64,000 nt of DNA, from assembly GCF_001411555.2 (NCBI RefSeq), contig NC_049903.1:26486270-26550269 (forward strand), written 5' to 3'. The number at the start of each line of letters is the position of its first letter. The first letter of the stretch is position 1. The DNA comes from Juglans regia. Taxonomy: Eukaryota > Streptophyta > Magnoliopsida > Fagales > Juglandaceae. Below, piece after piece: positions 21,473-34,500 of the stretch. A program made the position numbers and the translations under genes. The notes beneath the pieces were generated by a model. It was not told the origin of the DNA and did no database searches. It saw only the letters and a list, made by a program, of their open reading frames with translations.

Positions 21473-22012
21473 AATAGTATGCATCATCTTCATGTTGTGA
21501 CAAAAACTAGATATAGGTTGTTAATGATGAACACCCATATTTTTACCAAATATTGTAGCTAGATCAATTTACATGTACGTAGCTGAAGCCATTGACCTAT
21601 ATTTATCAAGCTTCTGTAGAGGAACATATATAGTAGAATGCTTCCTACGTTTCAAAGAAATAGATTGTTACCAAACATGCAATCTCTAGCAATAGAAGTT
21701 TGAGAGATTGATAGTAATGCCATTAAAGTCATAATATGCTTTAATCTGAAGAGATTTTATAGTATTGAAGCAAGATATATAGAAGTAATCCTTTACCAAC
21801 GGTTTGAATTTCATATAATATAACACATTGTAACCAACATCAAGGTGTGGTTTTTTATGCTAACTGGTGAATAAATTGACTCAATAATTGAAGAAAATAA
21901 TATAATGTTTCAACTCGTAAACGGAAAGATCAATTAATCTCTTAATTATAATTTATATAATTATATATATTATATATAATATTAAAAAAATTTAATTTAA
22001 AATATATAAAAT
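21473..22012. other. Intergenic DNA, nothing recognised
   Basis: AT-rich with no long frame and no repeat boundary identified; it grades into an A/T tract at 21950-22010. Confidence 0.5.
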
Positions 22013-22117
22013 AACGAACCGGTCTGGTCTGGTCCGGTCCTAAAAAGCATAGAACCAAAACCAGACCGGTCCAGCCGGTCCGGTCTAATTTTCCGGTTAA
22101 ATTTTACACCTGGCTGT
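22013..22117. mobile_element. hAT-like terminal remnant with CCGGT-rich end
   Basis: ACCGGTCTGG, GGTCCGGTCC, CCAGACCGGTCC and CCGGTCCGGTC words, then ATTTTACACC at the edge. This closely resembles the right end of the element at 63116-63931 (CCGGT words, then TTACACCCCTA). The left end was not found; the AT-rich run before it may be its interior. Confidence 0.45.
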
Positions 22118-22579
22118 TACCATCCAATAATAAAGCTCAACGTAATAAAAGATAGCCCCATGAATTTGTTGACAGTATTCTCAAATTTCCTTTGTTTTGT
22201 CAGAGAAAACAACTGGATTTTGAGTTTCAGTAATCCTTTTCTTAGACATTGGAAGCAAGGTCTCAAGAATGAACCCCTAAAGTAAAGAACATGAACAGTA
22301 CAAAGAGGAGGGTGATAATCTCGAAAAATATTTGATCATTAAATATGTCATTGTGTTAGTTTTTTATACAAGTGACAACATTGCCGTACACTGGCGCAAC
22401 CTATTAGAACGACTACAAGGAAAAATAGCAAACAAAATCAAGACCAAGAAAACACGGTCTGTCATGAATCTGCGAAAAACATTACACAGCTAGAAGCTAA
22501 AAACGCCGAGAGAACGCAAGTTAAAGATGAAGAGGAAGTCGTACCAATCCATCTATTTGGCAACAAAACTATATTCTCT
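22118..22579 (-). other. Region downstream of TFIIE-alpha stop (3' UTR and flank)
   Basis: No ORF or repeat recognised. The first 200-300 bp below 22580 are less AT-biased and probably the 3' UTR. I see no canonical AATAAA on the minus strand close to the stop. Confidence 0.4.
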
Positions 22580-25500
22580 TCAACCTTCCTCCCAGTCAAT
22601 ATCATCATCCTCGTCGTCTCCTGAAGCATCAGCTTGAATATTCAAGTCAACTTTGTAATTTTCATTTGCGTTGCCTGTAATTAAGCATGGAAAAATACAG
22701 TTAATGGCCACCAAACTATGTCATCCATTACTGTTTAAAGTTTAAACTAGACAATCATTAGAACAGAACTACTGGGAAACATAAATTTTCTTCAACATCC
22801 ATCACACCAATAAAAAGTTAAAAACCCATCATTGGTTTTCCTCGCTAATGGTTTAATTTTAGGCAAAATACTTTATCCAAGGAGCTTTACGTCAGTGTAA
22901 CCACTGGGAACTCGCACTTCAGTTTATACTCGTTTGTTTAATGAGTAAGATAGATTTTATTAATGGTAAAAAAGGCACTAGCTAAGTAGACAAGAAGTAC
23001 GCATCAGATACACCTAAATATAGCAGGTAAAGAGGGCCAAGAAAATTCTTCTCTTTCTCGTCATGTGCACCACCACATTACATGAGTGGACATCATTCTC
23101 CACAAGAGCCTACAGTCGCTCTTTACGTCTTCCTTTCCAACATGCTAATAAATGTCACCCACTTAGGCACCACCCAGTCTAGCCCAAAGAGAACAAAACC
23201 TGCTTGCCATGTCATGCCCCCAAATTTTATTTCAGTTTTTCTTATTTCACTGGGATTGTTAAATAAAGGAAAAGACTTTTGCTGGCAATTGTGCAGATGA
23301 ATGAATCGTTAATGTCAGATTGAAATATTTATCTCAAAGATAAATGCTATAAGGAAGCATTACACCACACACCTCCACCTAACCAACATGCGATTTGTCA
23401 TTTTTGCCATTCTATTTAAACACAAATATTTAAGCATGTTGATTAGGTGGAGGTGTGTGGTGTAAGGCTTCCATGTAGAATTTCTCTTATCTCAAATTAT
23501 GTGCTTAAAACGCAACAAGAAGGTTTTGTGTATTAAAATGTTTCCTGGAAAAGCTCTTCTTTAAACTAGTCATTTTTTCTCTCAGCTTTGAGACTAGATG
23601 ACATTCCACCCCCGCCCCAAAACATGAACAAGAGGCTGAGGGGGAGGGGACGGATATGGGTTGGCCTTTGTTGCAAAATGACCACAATATCATAAAATTG
23701 TTGAGGCACTTTCCTTCTTTTTCTTTTTTCTTTTTTTTTTTTTTACTAGTAAACGATAATGTTATTAATAAAAAATAGGCAAAACCCAAGTACACAAGGT
23801 GATATACAAGAGATAAGGCCTATCTAGGTCACAGTTATTAGAAACTAGAAAGTCATGAAAAGTCAGGCTATTAAAATCTAAAGCTAGCCATAGAAATTAA
23901 GTACGAAAAAAATGAGTGCGAAGTTCCTCTAGTGACCACTCCTTGTTTTCGAAAGTCCGCTCATTCCGCTCTTACCATAAGCACCACATAATGCAGGACG
24001 GAATCATCTTCTATATGGCTTTGATTTGCGAGACTCCTCTCGGAAGCGTCCAGCTAGCCAATAGATCAGTCACCGTTGCAGGCATTACAAAATATAAGTC
24101 AACTCGGCTAAACACTTCCAGTCACAAGGCTCTAGCTATCTCACAATGTAACAAGAGGTGTTCTACTGTCTCACTGGATCTCTTACACATACAACACAAA
24201 TCGAGGATAACTACCTGTCACTTCCGTAGATTATCAATAGTTAGAATATTTCCCAACGTTGTTGTCCAAGTAAAGAAAACTACTTTAGGAGGTGCCTTAT
24301 TCCTCCAAATTTTCCTCCTTGGAAATTGAGTATGTGCTATATGTGAAAGGGACTTGTAGAAAGATCGGACCGAAAAAGTGCACTTACCCGCAGAAGTCCA
24401 CCACAACCTATCAGCTTGCTGATTTTTCTGCTTCACCGAATATAATAGGCTGAAAAAAACCTCAAAATTGTCTACTTCTGAATCCTGTGCCGCTCTACTG
24501 AAAGTTACATGCCACTGCACTTGGTCCCCCGAACGAAGCATGAGGTTCGCTACTGAAGCATCTTGATTACTAGCCACACGAAAAATAGCTGGAAAAAAAT
24601 CCTTTAGGGCCGCATTCCCACACCATATGCCACTTCAAAACTTGATTCAGGACCCCAAAACACTACTCTAGCACGGCTATAAAATTCCCACATCCACGCG
24701 AATAAACTTCCAAACCCCCACACCATTAGCCCCATGTGGCTCTTCAGTACATCATCCACCCCACAAACTCCCCATATTTGCGATCAACCACCTGCTTCCG
24801 TAAGGCGTCTAATTCCATAGTATACCTCCATAACCATTTTTCAAGTAAAGCCCGATTAAAAATTCTCAAATTCTTTACACCCAAACCTCCTGACAAGATT
24901 GGTCTACACACCTTGTCTCATCTCACCAGGTGAAATTTGGATTCGTCCTCCATCCCACTCCATAAGAAATCCAGATACAATTTTTCAATCCGAACCGCCA
25001 CACTACCAGGTATACAAAACAAAGACAAAAAATATGTAGGTAAGTTAGAAAAAGTACTCTTAATGAAAGTCAAACGTCCACCCTTCTACAAATACAATCT
25101 CTTCCACCCAGCCAATTTCCTTCCTATCTTCTCAATAACAAGATCCCAAATAGATGACGCTCTTGAGGCTACCCCAGAGGCAATCCCAAATAAGACATGG
25201 GAAAAGAGGCTACCTTGCACCCAAGTCTACTAGCTAGTTGCCAAGTATTGTTGCCGTTCTCCACTAGCACTAACTCTGACTAGTCAAAATTCACTTTCAA
25301 ACTTGACATTGCTTCGAAGCACAGGAGGAGAGCCTTCAATGCCTTCAACTGATTACAATCTACCTCACACAATAATAGCGTGTCGTCTGCAAAAAGTAAA
25401 TGAGACAAAGTAATCATGCCCCTATTGGAGTCACCAATCGGGAATCCACCCACAAAACCGTGAGCAATCACTGCCAATATCATCCTACTAATGGCCTCCA

Positions 25501-28500
25501 TAATGATGATAGAGAAATGGGGATACTGGGTCACCTTGCCTCAAACCGCGAGAACTACTAAAGAATCATGTGGGGCAGCCATCGATCAAAACTGAGAACC
25601 TTGACGTTGAGATGCACCAACTAATCCATGACCTCCATCTAACCCCAAACCCGCATCTCCCCTGCAATTATAAGAGGAAATCCCAGTTTATATGGTCGTA
25701 GGCCTTCTCCATATCTAATTTACAAATAACCCCTCTGGAATCTGACTTTAGTCTACTATCCAGGCCTCCATTTGCTATAAGGACTGAATCCAGAATTTGA
25801 CGACCTCGAACAAAAGCATTTTGTGGCTTTGAGATGATCTGACCCAAGACCTCCCCTAACCTATTTGCAAGCACCTTAGAGATGATTTTATACACCCCAC
25901 TCACAAGACTAATGGGTCGAAAGTCCTTAATCTCCAAGGCTCCAATCTTCTTTGGGATCAGCCCAATGAAAGTGGCATTAAGGCTTTTCTCAAACTTTCC
26001 AGCCGAGAATAATTCCTGAAACACATTCATGATGTCCTTTTTCACTACCTCCCAACAAGCTTGGAAGAAGCCCATCGACAAACCATCTAGACCGAGAGCT
26101 TTATCTTTAACCATGTGTCTCACTACATCAAAAACTTCCACCTCTTCAAAAGGCCTCTCCAACAAAGACACTGCCTGAGGCTCAATAGTGTCAAAGCCGA
26201 GGCCATCAAGCTTAGGCCTCCAACCCTCTCGTTCTGAAAGCAATTGTTCATAGAAATCCACCACATGCTCCCAAATCCTAGGGGCCTCTTTGCATTCCAT
26301 ACCATTAATATTTAGCATTTCAATGGTATTAGTTCTTCTGTGGGAGTTAGCAACTCTATGGAAGAACTTTGTGCTCCGATTCCCTTCTTTCAACCACAAT
26401 GCTATCGAATTCTGTCGCCAAGAGATCTCCTCCAAAGATAAAATTCTCTCCAATTCGGAATTCAACTCTACCTTCGGCTGTACCTCCTCAACTGAGACGA
26501 CTCTATCCTCAAGTAACCTCTCAAACTGTTGCAACCATCATGGATTTCTTTCGCTCCCCTAAATCACCAAAAGACTAAGCATTCCAGATCTTAAGATCAT
26601 ACTTCAAGGCTTTGAGTTTACCAACTAAAATAAAGGAGGGGTTGCCAAGAAACTGATATGAAGACTACCATTGCCTAACCTTATCCACAAAGCCTTCATT
26701 TTTCAGCCACATGTTTTCAAACTTGAAGGATCGGCGCCAGCCTTGTATTCCACCACAATCCAACATTATGGGAAAATGGTCCGAGCAAAGGAGTGGTAGC
26801 CTCTTTTGGCACACCTCCGGATACTGCACTTCCCACTCCGGTGAGATTAGAAATCTGTCCAGCCGAGACCATGTCTGATTATTCGACCAAGTAAAAGAGT
26901 CCCCCATGAGAGGAATATCCAACAGATTTAAGTCGAATATACATTCTGAGAAGTCTAACATTGCTGGGCGCATCCTACTGTCTCCCGATCGTTCACTAGG
27001 GAATCTGATGATATTGAAATCCCCACCTATGCACTAAGGGAGCTCGCACTAGCTATGAAACCCCGCAAGTTCCTCTCATAAAAGTCTTCGATCATTGTCT
27101 AATTTGGTCCGTATAAACTTACAAAAGCCCACATAAAATTGTCTACCACACTCTTGAAAGAGCAAGCCACAGTATAATCCCCCACAAACTCCTTCATTTT
27201 CTACACAACTCTTTTATCCCACATCAATAAGATTCCACCTGAAGCCCCCTTAGAAGCAAGATAAGTCCAATCCGGGTAAGTACAACTCCATGCACTTCGC
27301 ACAATCCTCCTAGAAACAAAATTTAGCTTAATTTGTTGTAAACATACTATGTCCGCCCTCTACTCCCGAAGCAAATTTTTTATACGAAGTCGTTTATTTG
27401 CTTCATTCAACCCGCAGACATTTCAAGATACAATTTTCGGCTTCATAAAGGAAAGCCAAGCCCCTTCCCTTTGGCTCTAGCTCGACTTGAGCTTCCCTCA
27501 TCATTCATCGACCAAGTAAGGCGCTTGAGCTCCCGCTGTTTTTTCGACCCCAACTTCTTAGACTGCAAATGTCCTGCCTCAATGGCAGTAAATAGGGCCA
27601 TGAACTGTTCTTCATAACCTACACATTCCATTCAAACATTATATTGGATCTCCTTCACCTTTCAGAGCACCCAATCCGACACATTTGATTCATTAGGTAA
27701 CATACGATTCAACGGGATAGGCTCCCCTTCATTGGGAACCCACTGCAGGTTAGAAACTGGACTCCTCTCCTCTTTCCCAAAAATACTCCTGTCCTCCTAT
27801 TCAACCAAAACATTGCTAGTGGCCCACTAAGTTTCAGGGACCCTCGAATCCACACTTGCCAATTTCTAAAGTAAACCTTTGTCCTCCACCTCCCCAACCA
27901 TCTCCACCTCACCTTCCACCCCTTCACAAGTTTCTGAAAGTGCCCTTCTCGTCGACATAGACTCCAAATGATCCAAATGATCCAGGAAGTGCACAAGGGA
28001 CTCCAAGTAAGGCGGCGCCGCCGCCTCCATAGTGGTCAATGGCAGTTTCTATCCACACATGACGACACACAGCTGTGACATAAGCTCTGCCCTTCCCGTC
28101 GACAAAATCTCTGCCCCTCCCGTCAACATAAGCTCGAAGTGGTCCAGGGATTGCACAGGGGCCTCCATCTTAGCAGGCGACACCTCTATGGTGGTCATCG
28201 GCAGTTTGTGTCCACATTGGGTGGAGGTGGTGACACACGATGGCGAGAGCTCTTCGAGAAGCCTAGATCGTGACCCAAGCGCTCCTTCTGCCTCCATCGC
28301 CGACGCCATCTGGGTCATCGAAGGACCCACGACAGGTCGTGGTGCCGCCAAATGAGGACTCCGGCACGATGGCTGGGCCGCCGTTATCTAAGGCCCGTCT
28401 GTAAGCGTCCTGCCAGATCCTCCACACAGAAGGCCCCTTCTTCCCAATGGGCTTGGGCCCAGGTGCGAGAGGCCCACTAGCAGGCCTGATTTGATTCAAG

Positions 28501-31500
28501 GCCTTTGGAAGGCTATAGCCCTCCTTTGATGGGCCTAGGCCCTCCTGCTGCCCAGCCCGAAACTCTTTACCCAACCAAGGCCCAGCCCTTTCCTCCCCAC
28601 CTCTTTCCTCTTTAAGCTCGACAACAGAAATCAGAACATCAACTTGATTCTGCAACTTTCCCAGTTGCACCTTCATGTCCCGCAGTGCATATAACACTTC
28701 CCCCTCAGCCAAGCCACCTGCCTGTCTGCTCCCATTATGTCGTAATGTGTCAAAATCAGAACTGAAGTCTCCTCTCTGTTGTACATTGCCTCCACTTATT
28801 TGCCTTGACCATAGGGACTGTCGAGGAGGCTCCACCAACAGTGTCTCCTTGTAGGAGAATTTCGCACCAGTGGTGGTAATGCATCATGACTGGCAGTGTA
28901 CTTCCTTTCCTGGAGAGACTCCCACAACGCCTCCCCCATCTTTCTCCACCCACTGTTGTCCTTCTCTTCAGCCACAAAGACAATTTCTTCTACCACCACC
29001 CCCATACTCCACCACAACAATATATCTTCCTCTAACATTCGAACACCGCTTCGACTACCCTCCCTTACGGTGGTGAAAAATCACATTTCGATTCCTTCGA
29101 ACAATCTATCAATGCCTTGGCCAACCAATGCACTGTTGAAGGACCCAAAAATAACCTTGACCTCACCCTCCAGCTTTCCTCAATGATGACTAACCAGCCC
29201 CCATCCTTAGCAAGTGAGAAAAGCTTGGATTCAATTACAATATCCTTGTAGAAACTCATCCTTCCTCCTTCACCAACCACCCAAGCAACGAAAACTACAT
29301 TTTTTTTACACGTGTACAGAGAGAAAAGTGTCTAGGAGAGAGAAAACTTTGTGAATCTTCGCAATTCACCTCGTATAAACTACTAAATTTTTGTTACATA
29401 TGCCGTCTAAGTAAACTACTCAAGATCATATTTCTTTCCATACAATTAAGCTTCAGCTGGGAAATTGTTATCGATTGCTAAGCATTTTTAACCCATGATA
29501 TCTGGTTGGCATAACCTTGATAGCCCACAAAACTTCTCCTTCATCCCGATTTGGAAAAATGTTGCTGAAATCAAAGGTCTTTATAGACAAGTTGAAAGAG
29601 CGGCGGACCTCATAGATATGTCTTGGAATGCAAGCTCAATGCTTTGAAAGTTGACATCAATCCATCCGACCAAAAAGGGTGTTGTGGTTGAGGAAGGGTG
29701 ACAAGTACACCAAAGTTCTTTCACCAGGTGGCCAATTCAAATAGGAAAAGATACACTATAGACTCCTTGTATGTAAATGGAATTGAGGTATCCAAACCAT
29801 CAATAGATTGGTGACCATGTGGTACAATTTATAAAAGATTGTACATCGAACAGTATAGCTAGAGACCTAAGTTGGATGGCTTATTTTTGACTATTAGGGA
29901 GTGGAGGCACATTGGTTGAAAAGGCTATTTGAGGAAAATGAGGTTCAAGGAGTTGTTAAAGATTTGAACGGGGACAAGGCCCAAGGCAAAATGTCTTTCT
30001 TCTTTCCCTCTTTTTCATTGCCAGTACAAAACATCACTTCTAGAGGAAGGCAAAGCACAAGGTTTGGAAAACTTTCAAGATTTTAAGTAGCAAATAATGT
30101 AGAATAGCCCAGATTGACATTCTATGGCAGCAGTTAAGGGTTCAAGTGGAATACAGAAAAGATTTAAAAGTGACACCATATTGTACAAAGTTTCACGGCA
30201 TGGGTATTTTTAAAACAAACTATGTCATAATTTGCATCGGACACTACTGAGCACACATCACATAGCAACTTTCTAATTACAAATTAGTAACAGAAAACCA
30301 TCATATTGCCTTCATAATTTGTTAACTTAGATGTTATATGACTATTTATGAGATCATCAAAAACAGGAAAAAAATTGAAGCTTAAACACATGAAAAGATT
30401 GATCCTTACTAGCAACTGGAGCCTCTTCCCATTCCACATCATCATCTCCCTCATCCTCATCACGTTTCGACTTCATTCCAACTTGGCGACTAGAAGACAT
30501 GCTAGAGAGACCATTTAAGGAGTGAGCATTTGACAAATCATGTTTCTTAGCAGCTTCTTCTATCTCTTGCTGTTTCTTGAGTAAAGCAGCATAGTAAGCC
30601 TTGACATACTCATCCTACCAGATAATCATGAAGCATAAATAATGTGATATCAGGGGAACAAAAACATGAACGTAGAAAATTAAAATGAAACAATACAAAA
30701 GAGTGAGCTGAGGTCAACTTTTTTAACATTGATAAAAATGAAACAAAAAGAGGGATAAAAGGAAAAGAAAAACTATATGACACAGATCAAGAGAACTAAA
30801 TAATTAGTTTCACTATGTTATCTCTAATTGCATGAACCTGTATATTTTTCTTATCATCATTCTCAATAAGTGACTTCTTGTCATCTGTGAATTCTAGTGA
30901 AGCTGAACTGCCATCCATCTTTGACTCCTGTTTGGCCTCTCCTCGCTGCTCCTTTGTAAGGTTCATTCCTTCCTTGATCATCCATGGTGGCAAGACTTTC
31001 AGACTACTCTCATTTTCAGATTTAATAACTTCTCCCTTGCCTTCAGCCCCAGATAAATCAACCTCAACCTGCCAAGACCCAACCATAAACAGATCATAGC
31101 CATCCACTTGATGATAGAGAGATTCAATGCATGAAACTAAGGGATTGCACACCCAACAATTAATGATAACGAACCTCTGGGGCATGCATATATTGATGTT
31201 ATTAAAATCACTTCTTGAGAATGCCCCCCAATTTTGTTACAAAACTAAAATAATAACTCACCCATTCTGGTAACATTAGTAAATCTTCATAGTAAGGATC
31301 TTAAAAACCCAGAGATTTTGTTGATCACAAAACAAAATTATATGTCTTACAAATCAGTCATTAGAAATGATTTCATCATCTCTTAAAGTTTACCTTGGTG
31401 TCACCAACAAAAGGCAATGATGATCCACCATAACCCAGCCCCAGAGAAGATCTAGAAGGATCAATGCCACTGGAATCACCATTTGCTGCACGCCCAGCAG

Positions 31501-34500
31501 CCCTTGCTCGAACTTCCCATGCTTGAAGAGTGCCAAATTCAGGAACAGGCAAGTCTTTTACTCTACTGAGTTGTTCTATTAATGGCTTAAGCTGTACCTG
31601 CACTCATTCCATGTTGTCAATTCAGTAAAGAATGAGAACATATTATACATAACTACCATAACCAAAAAAACTTGTATGTAACATCAATTTGAAGACCAGC
31701 TTTATTTCCCACCAATATGAGAGCCAAAATAGAATAAACACAATAATAAACAGCTTGAAAGATGGCTAACCCATACAGCACTGGCAGATGCAATAAAATT
31801 AGTACAATAGACAGCAAAAAGTGGCACATAACATCATGTTGAAGGGCAATGCAAGCAGACATGCACACACAAGAAGGATAGAGAGATGAACACCAGCATA
31901 GTATGGTAATAGGCAACACATTTAAAGAACTTGAAGTGGCACAAGAGTCGCGATGAAATTCCTCAAACTTAATAGAAACAGAAACTGTACATAAGGACCA
32001 AGAATTCTGTTGAAGGTGGGGTTCAAACATAGTGGGGTATAAATTTTGAAAACCTAGAATAAGATTTTTGAAGTAGGTAATTGTTGATGTCTCTTTCCGA
32101 CACGGTGACCAACAGTTGGTCATATGACCCACCAATAGCGGTGCTTGTGGTGGTGATGCCATCCATGGCTTGCAAAGCAAATACATGCAAAAAATAGATG
32201 AGACAGATTTTACATGGTTCGGCACAGGCCTGCATCCACAAAACTGGGGGAGAATTGTTAGATACAAACTCCCAGCTCACTCTCTTATTCTCTGTTACAA
32301 GGAGATAGAGGAAGAAGAAAAAGTTCCCCCAGGAGAAAGAGAGTGCCCCCAAAAGATGAGTCCCCTCTTCATCGTTGCCTTTCTCGAGCCCAGTGCCTTC
32401 TTGTCACATCAATCTTTTTGGCTTGTTTTAAGAGCACTGATACCTGTATGGGGAGATTTAAGTGGCAGTGCACAGGCACAACTAGGTTTTCTTTTTTTAC
32501 TTTTTGTATGGTAAAAAATTTTGGATGCACCCATGTACATTCTATGTAATTATGCCCATGCACAATTCCTTTTCCTTGTTTTAATAGTTGGGAGGCCCAC
32601 AGCCAGGTTTTTCTCCCCAACAAAATGAGAAACACCTTTGCTAGGCAGAACCTGACTGTGGGCCCCATGGTAATTAAAAATTTGCAAGAAGTATGGATGG
32701 GGGGCTAAACAAGGCTCAAGAAAGACAATAAATGCAAGAGAAGACGAGAGGCTGGATGAGACAGCAAGACAAAGGTGAGGGCTACAACAATTGGGGGAGC
32801 TAGCCATCAACTGCTGCTTCTTTTTCCTCTCCTTCTCTCTTCACCCACATAACAAAGTGAAAAGAGAGCTTGAGAGCTTTTATTAAACGTCATTCAGGGT
32901 GGATTTTACCCTCCCCATGACCTGTGAATGTAGGCCACAGTGCCAAACCTCGTAAAATATCTGTCTCCTTTACTTTCTGCAGTCTATTTAATTTATCTAG
33001 ACATGGATCCATTTGCACCACCATCAGCACAACCATGCATGGGTCATCCAACCAACTGTTGGCAACCAGATCGGAAAATGCATCAACAGTAACCATGTGA
33101 GCAAGAAAAGTGAATTAGGTTCTGGGAGTGCTTTGAAATGACTAATACAGAAAAACGAGTCCTCATAGATACCATTTCCTACTTCAACAATTCCATTTTG
33201 TAGAATGTGCTGGATCTTTACACAACCTCTACAGACAACCAGAAAGCAAGAACACCCATACCCCTCCTCTCCTTTTATTATTTTTTACTCCTTTTTTTCC
33301 ATTAGTAACAGCTGAACCTAAAATCTACCCCAGATACCCCCTACTCCATCGCTAAAGTTGAAGTTAAAGGCTAGTTCCAAATCCACACGAGCATACACGC
33401 AATAACTTGGGCACATTGTCCAGTAAGAACTGTAATTAATGAAACAATATAACTAACTACCAAGTATAGCAACACTAACCATTGCAAAGTGTAACCAATT
33501 TTAACAAAAAGATTAGAACATATATACCATGAGAAATTCGCGCATTGTGTTCAAGACAAGAGAAAACACCAACATCAGTGATATATGTTAGTCGTGATAA
33601 AAGTAAACCTCCATCTTTTGAAGCATGTCTTTTAATTTTTCACGCCTTCGCCTCCTCGCATTGTCATCTCCCTCTCCCCCCTCTTGCGCAGCTATCTTGT
33701 CACTCTCAGCCACAAGTTCCCCATTACAACTTTCACAATGAAAATATTCATCATCCAAAGAGATCAACCGCAATGCATCCAATGCAGTATACCTGAACAT
33801 TTGAACCTCAATGTTTCAGGAAAATAAATTCACACAGACATGTGCATGTGTCTCTTTGTGACTTAGTATTAAAAATCAGCAGTTACTGAGACCTTTTCGC
33901 ACAGGTAGGGCATATGTACTCCTGAACTGTGTTCTTGTTCTCCAATTCATCTTTCAGTTTTTTCTTCATTCGCTGCAATCGGTACCTAACTACATCATAA
34001 ATCTGCAATATATATTTCCTTTAGGCCTTCTAGCAAAAGCCAGAACTTGGTCAACATCTGATTAACTGGATAATGAAGGTTGAACAACAAAAAAAAACTA
34101 AAAAAGAAAGAGAAAAGGTTCATTCTTGCTTTTTGTGTCAAATCAAACAATTAATCATGCAAATATGGACGTCAAAATTGCATGAGAGAGAGATAGAGAC
34201 CTGAGCATAATCTAGACAGCAGTACGAGTGAGTGTGCAGCTTAATCTTTTCCTCACCCTCTTTTGCTGTCTGTTGACCATCAACTGTGGCAGCTACAGCA
34301 GCACTAAATATCTTCGCACCTTTAGCTGTCTGTGGTAAATGCGGACATGTTTATGACAACTATTTCTAATTAAGGAATCTATACAATTGAGCAAACTTGC
34401 TGATGCATATCTGAGATTAACCAGAAGAATCATAGGTTTCCATGCAACCACGGTAAGTCACTTGAAGCTTAAAAATCAGAACCACTAGGACAACTAGTAT

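Larger units (their letters stand above)
23715..29345 (-). mobile_element. LINE-B: nearly full-length LINE in TFIIE-alpha intron 9
   Basis: Same transcriptional strand as the host gene. The 3' end is marked by a poly(A) tail (T-rich on plus, 23715-23744). Then come the zf-RVT-like region, RT, endonuclease and a two-frame ORF1 region up to the ATG at 29280, with a short leader to about 29345. About 5.6 kb, full-length for plant LINEs. I searched the flanks by eye for a target duplication beside the poly(A) and upstream and found none, so the 5' edge is approximate. Confidence 0.9.

Noticed and set aside
31653..32267. 204-codon minus ORF in TFIIE-alpha intron 6
   Set aside because: Same strand as the gene but starts inside the solo LTR and crosses its edge; Cys/Leu-rich random composition and no conservation with TFIIE.
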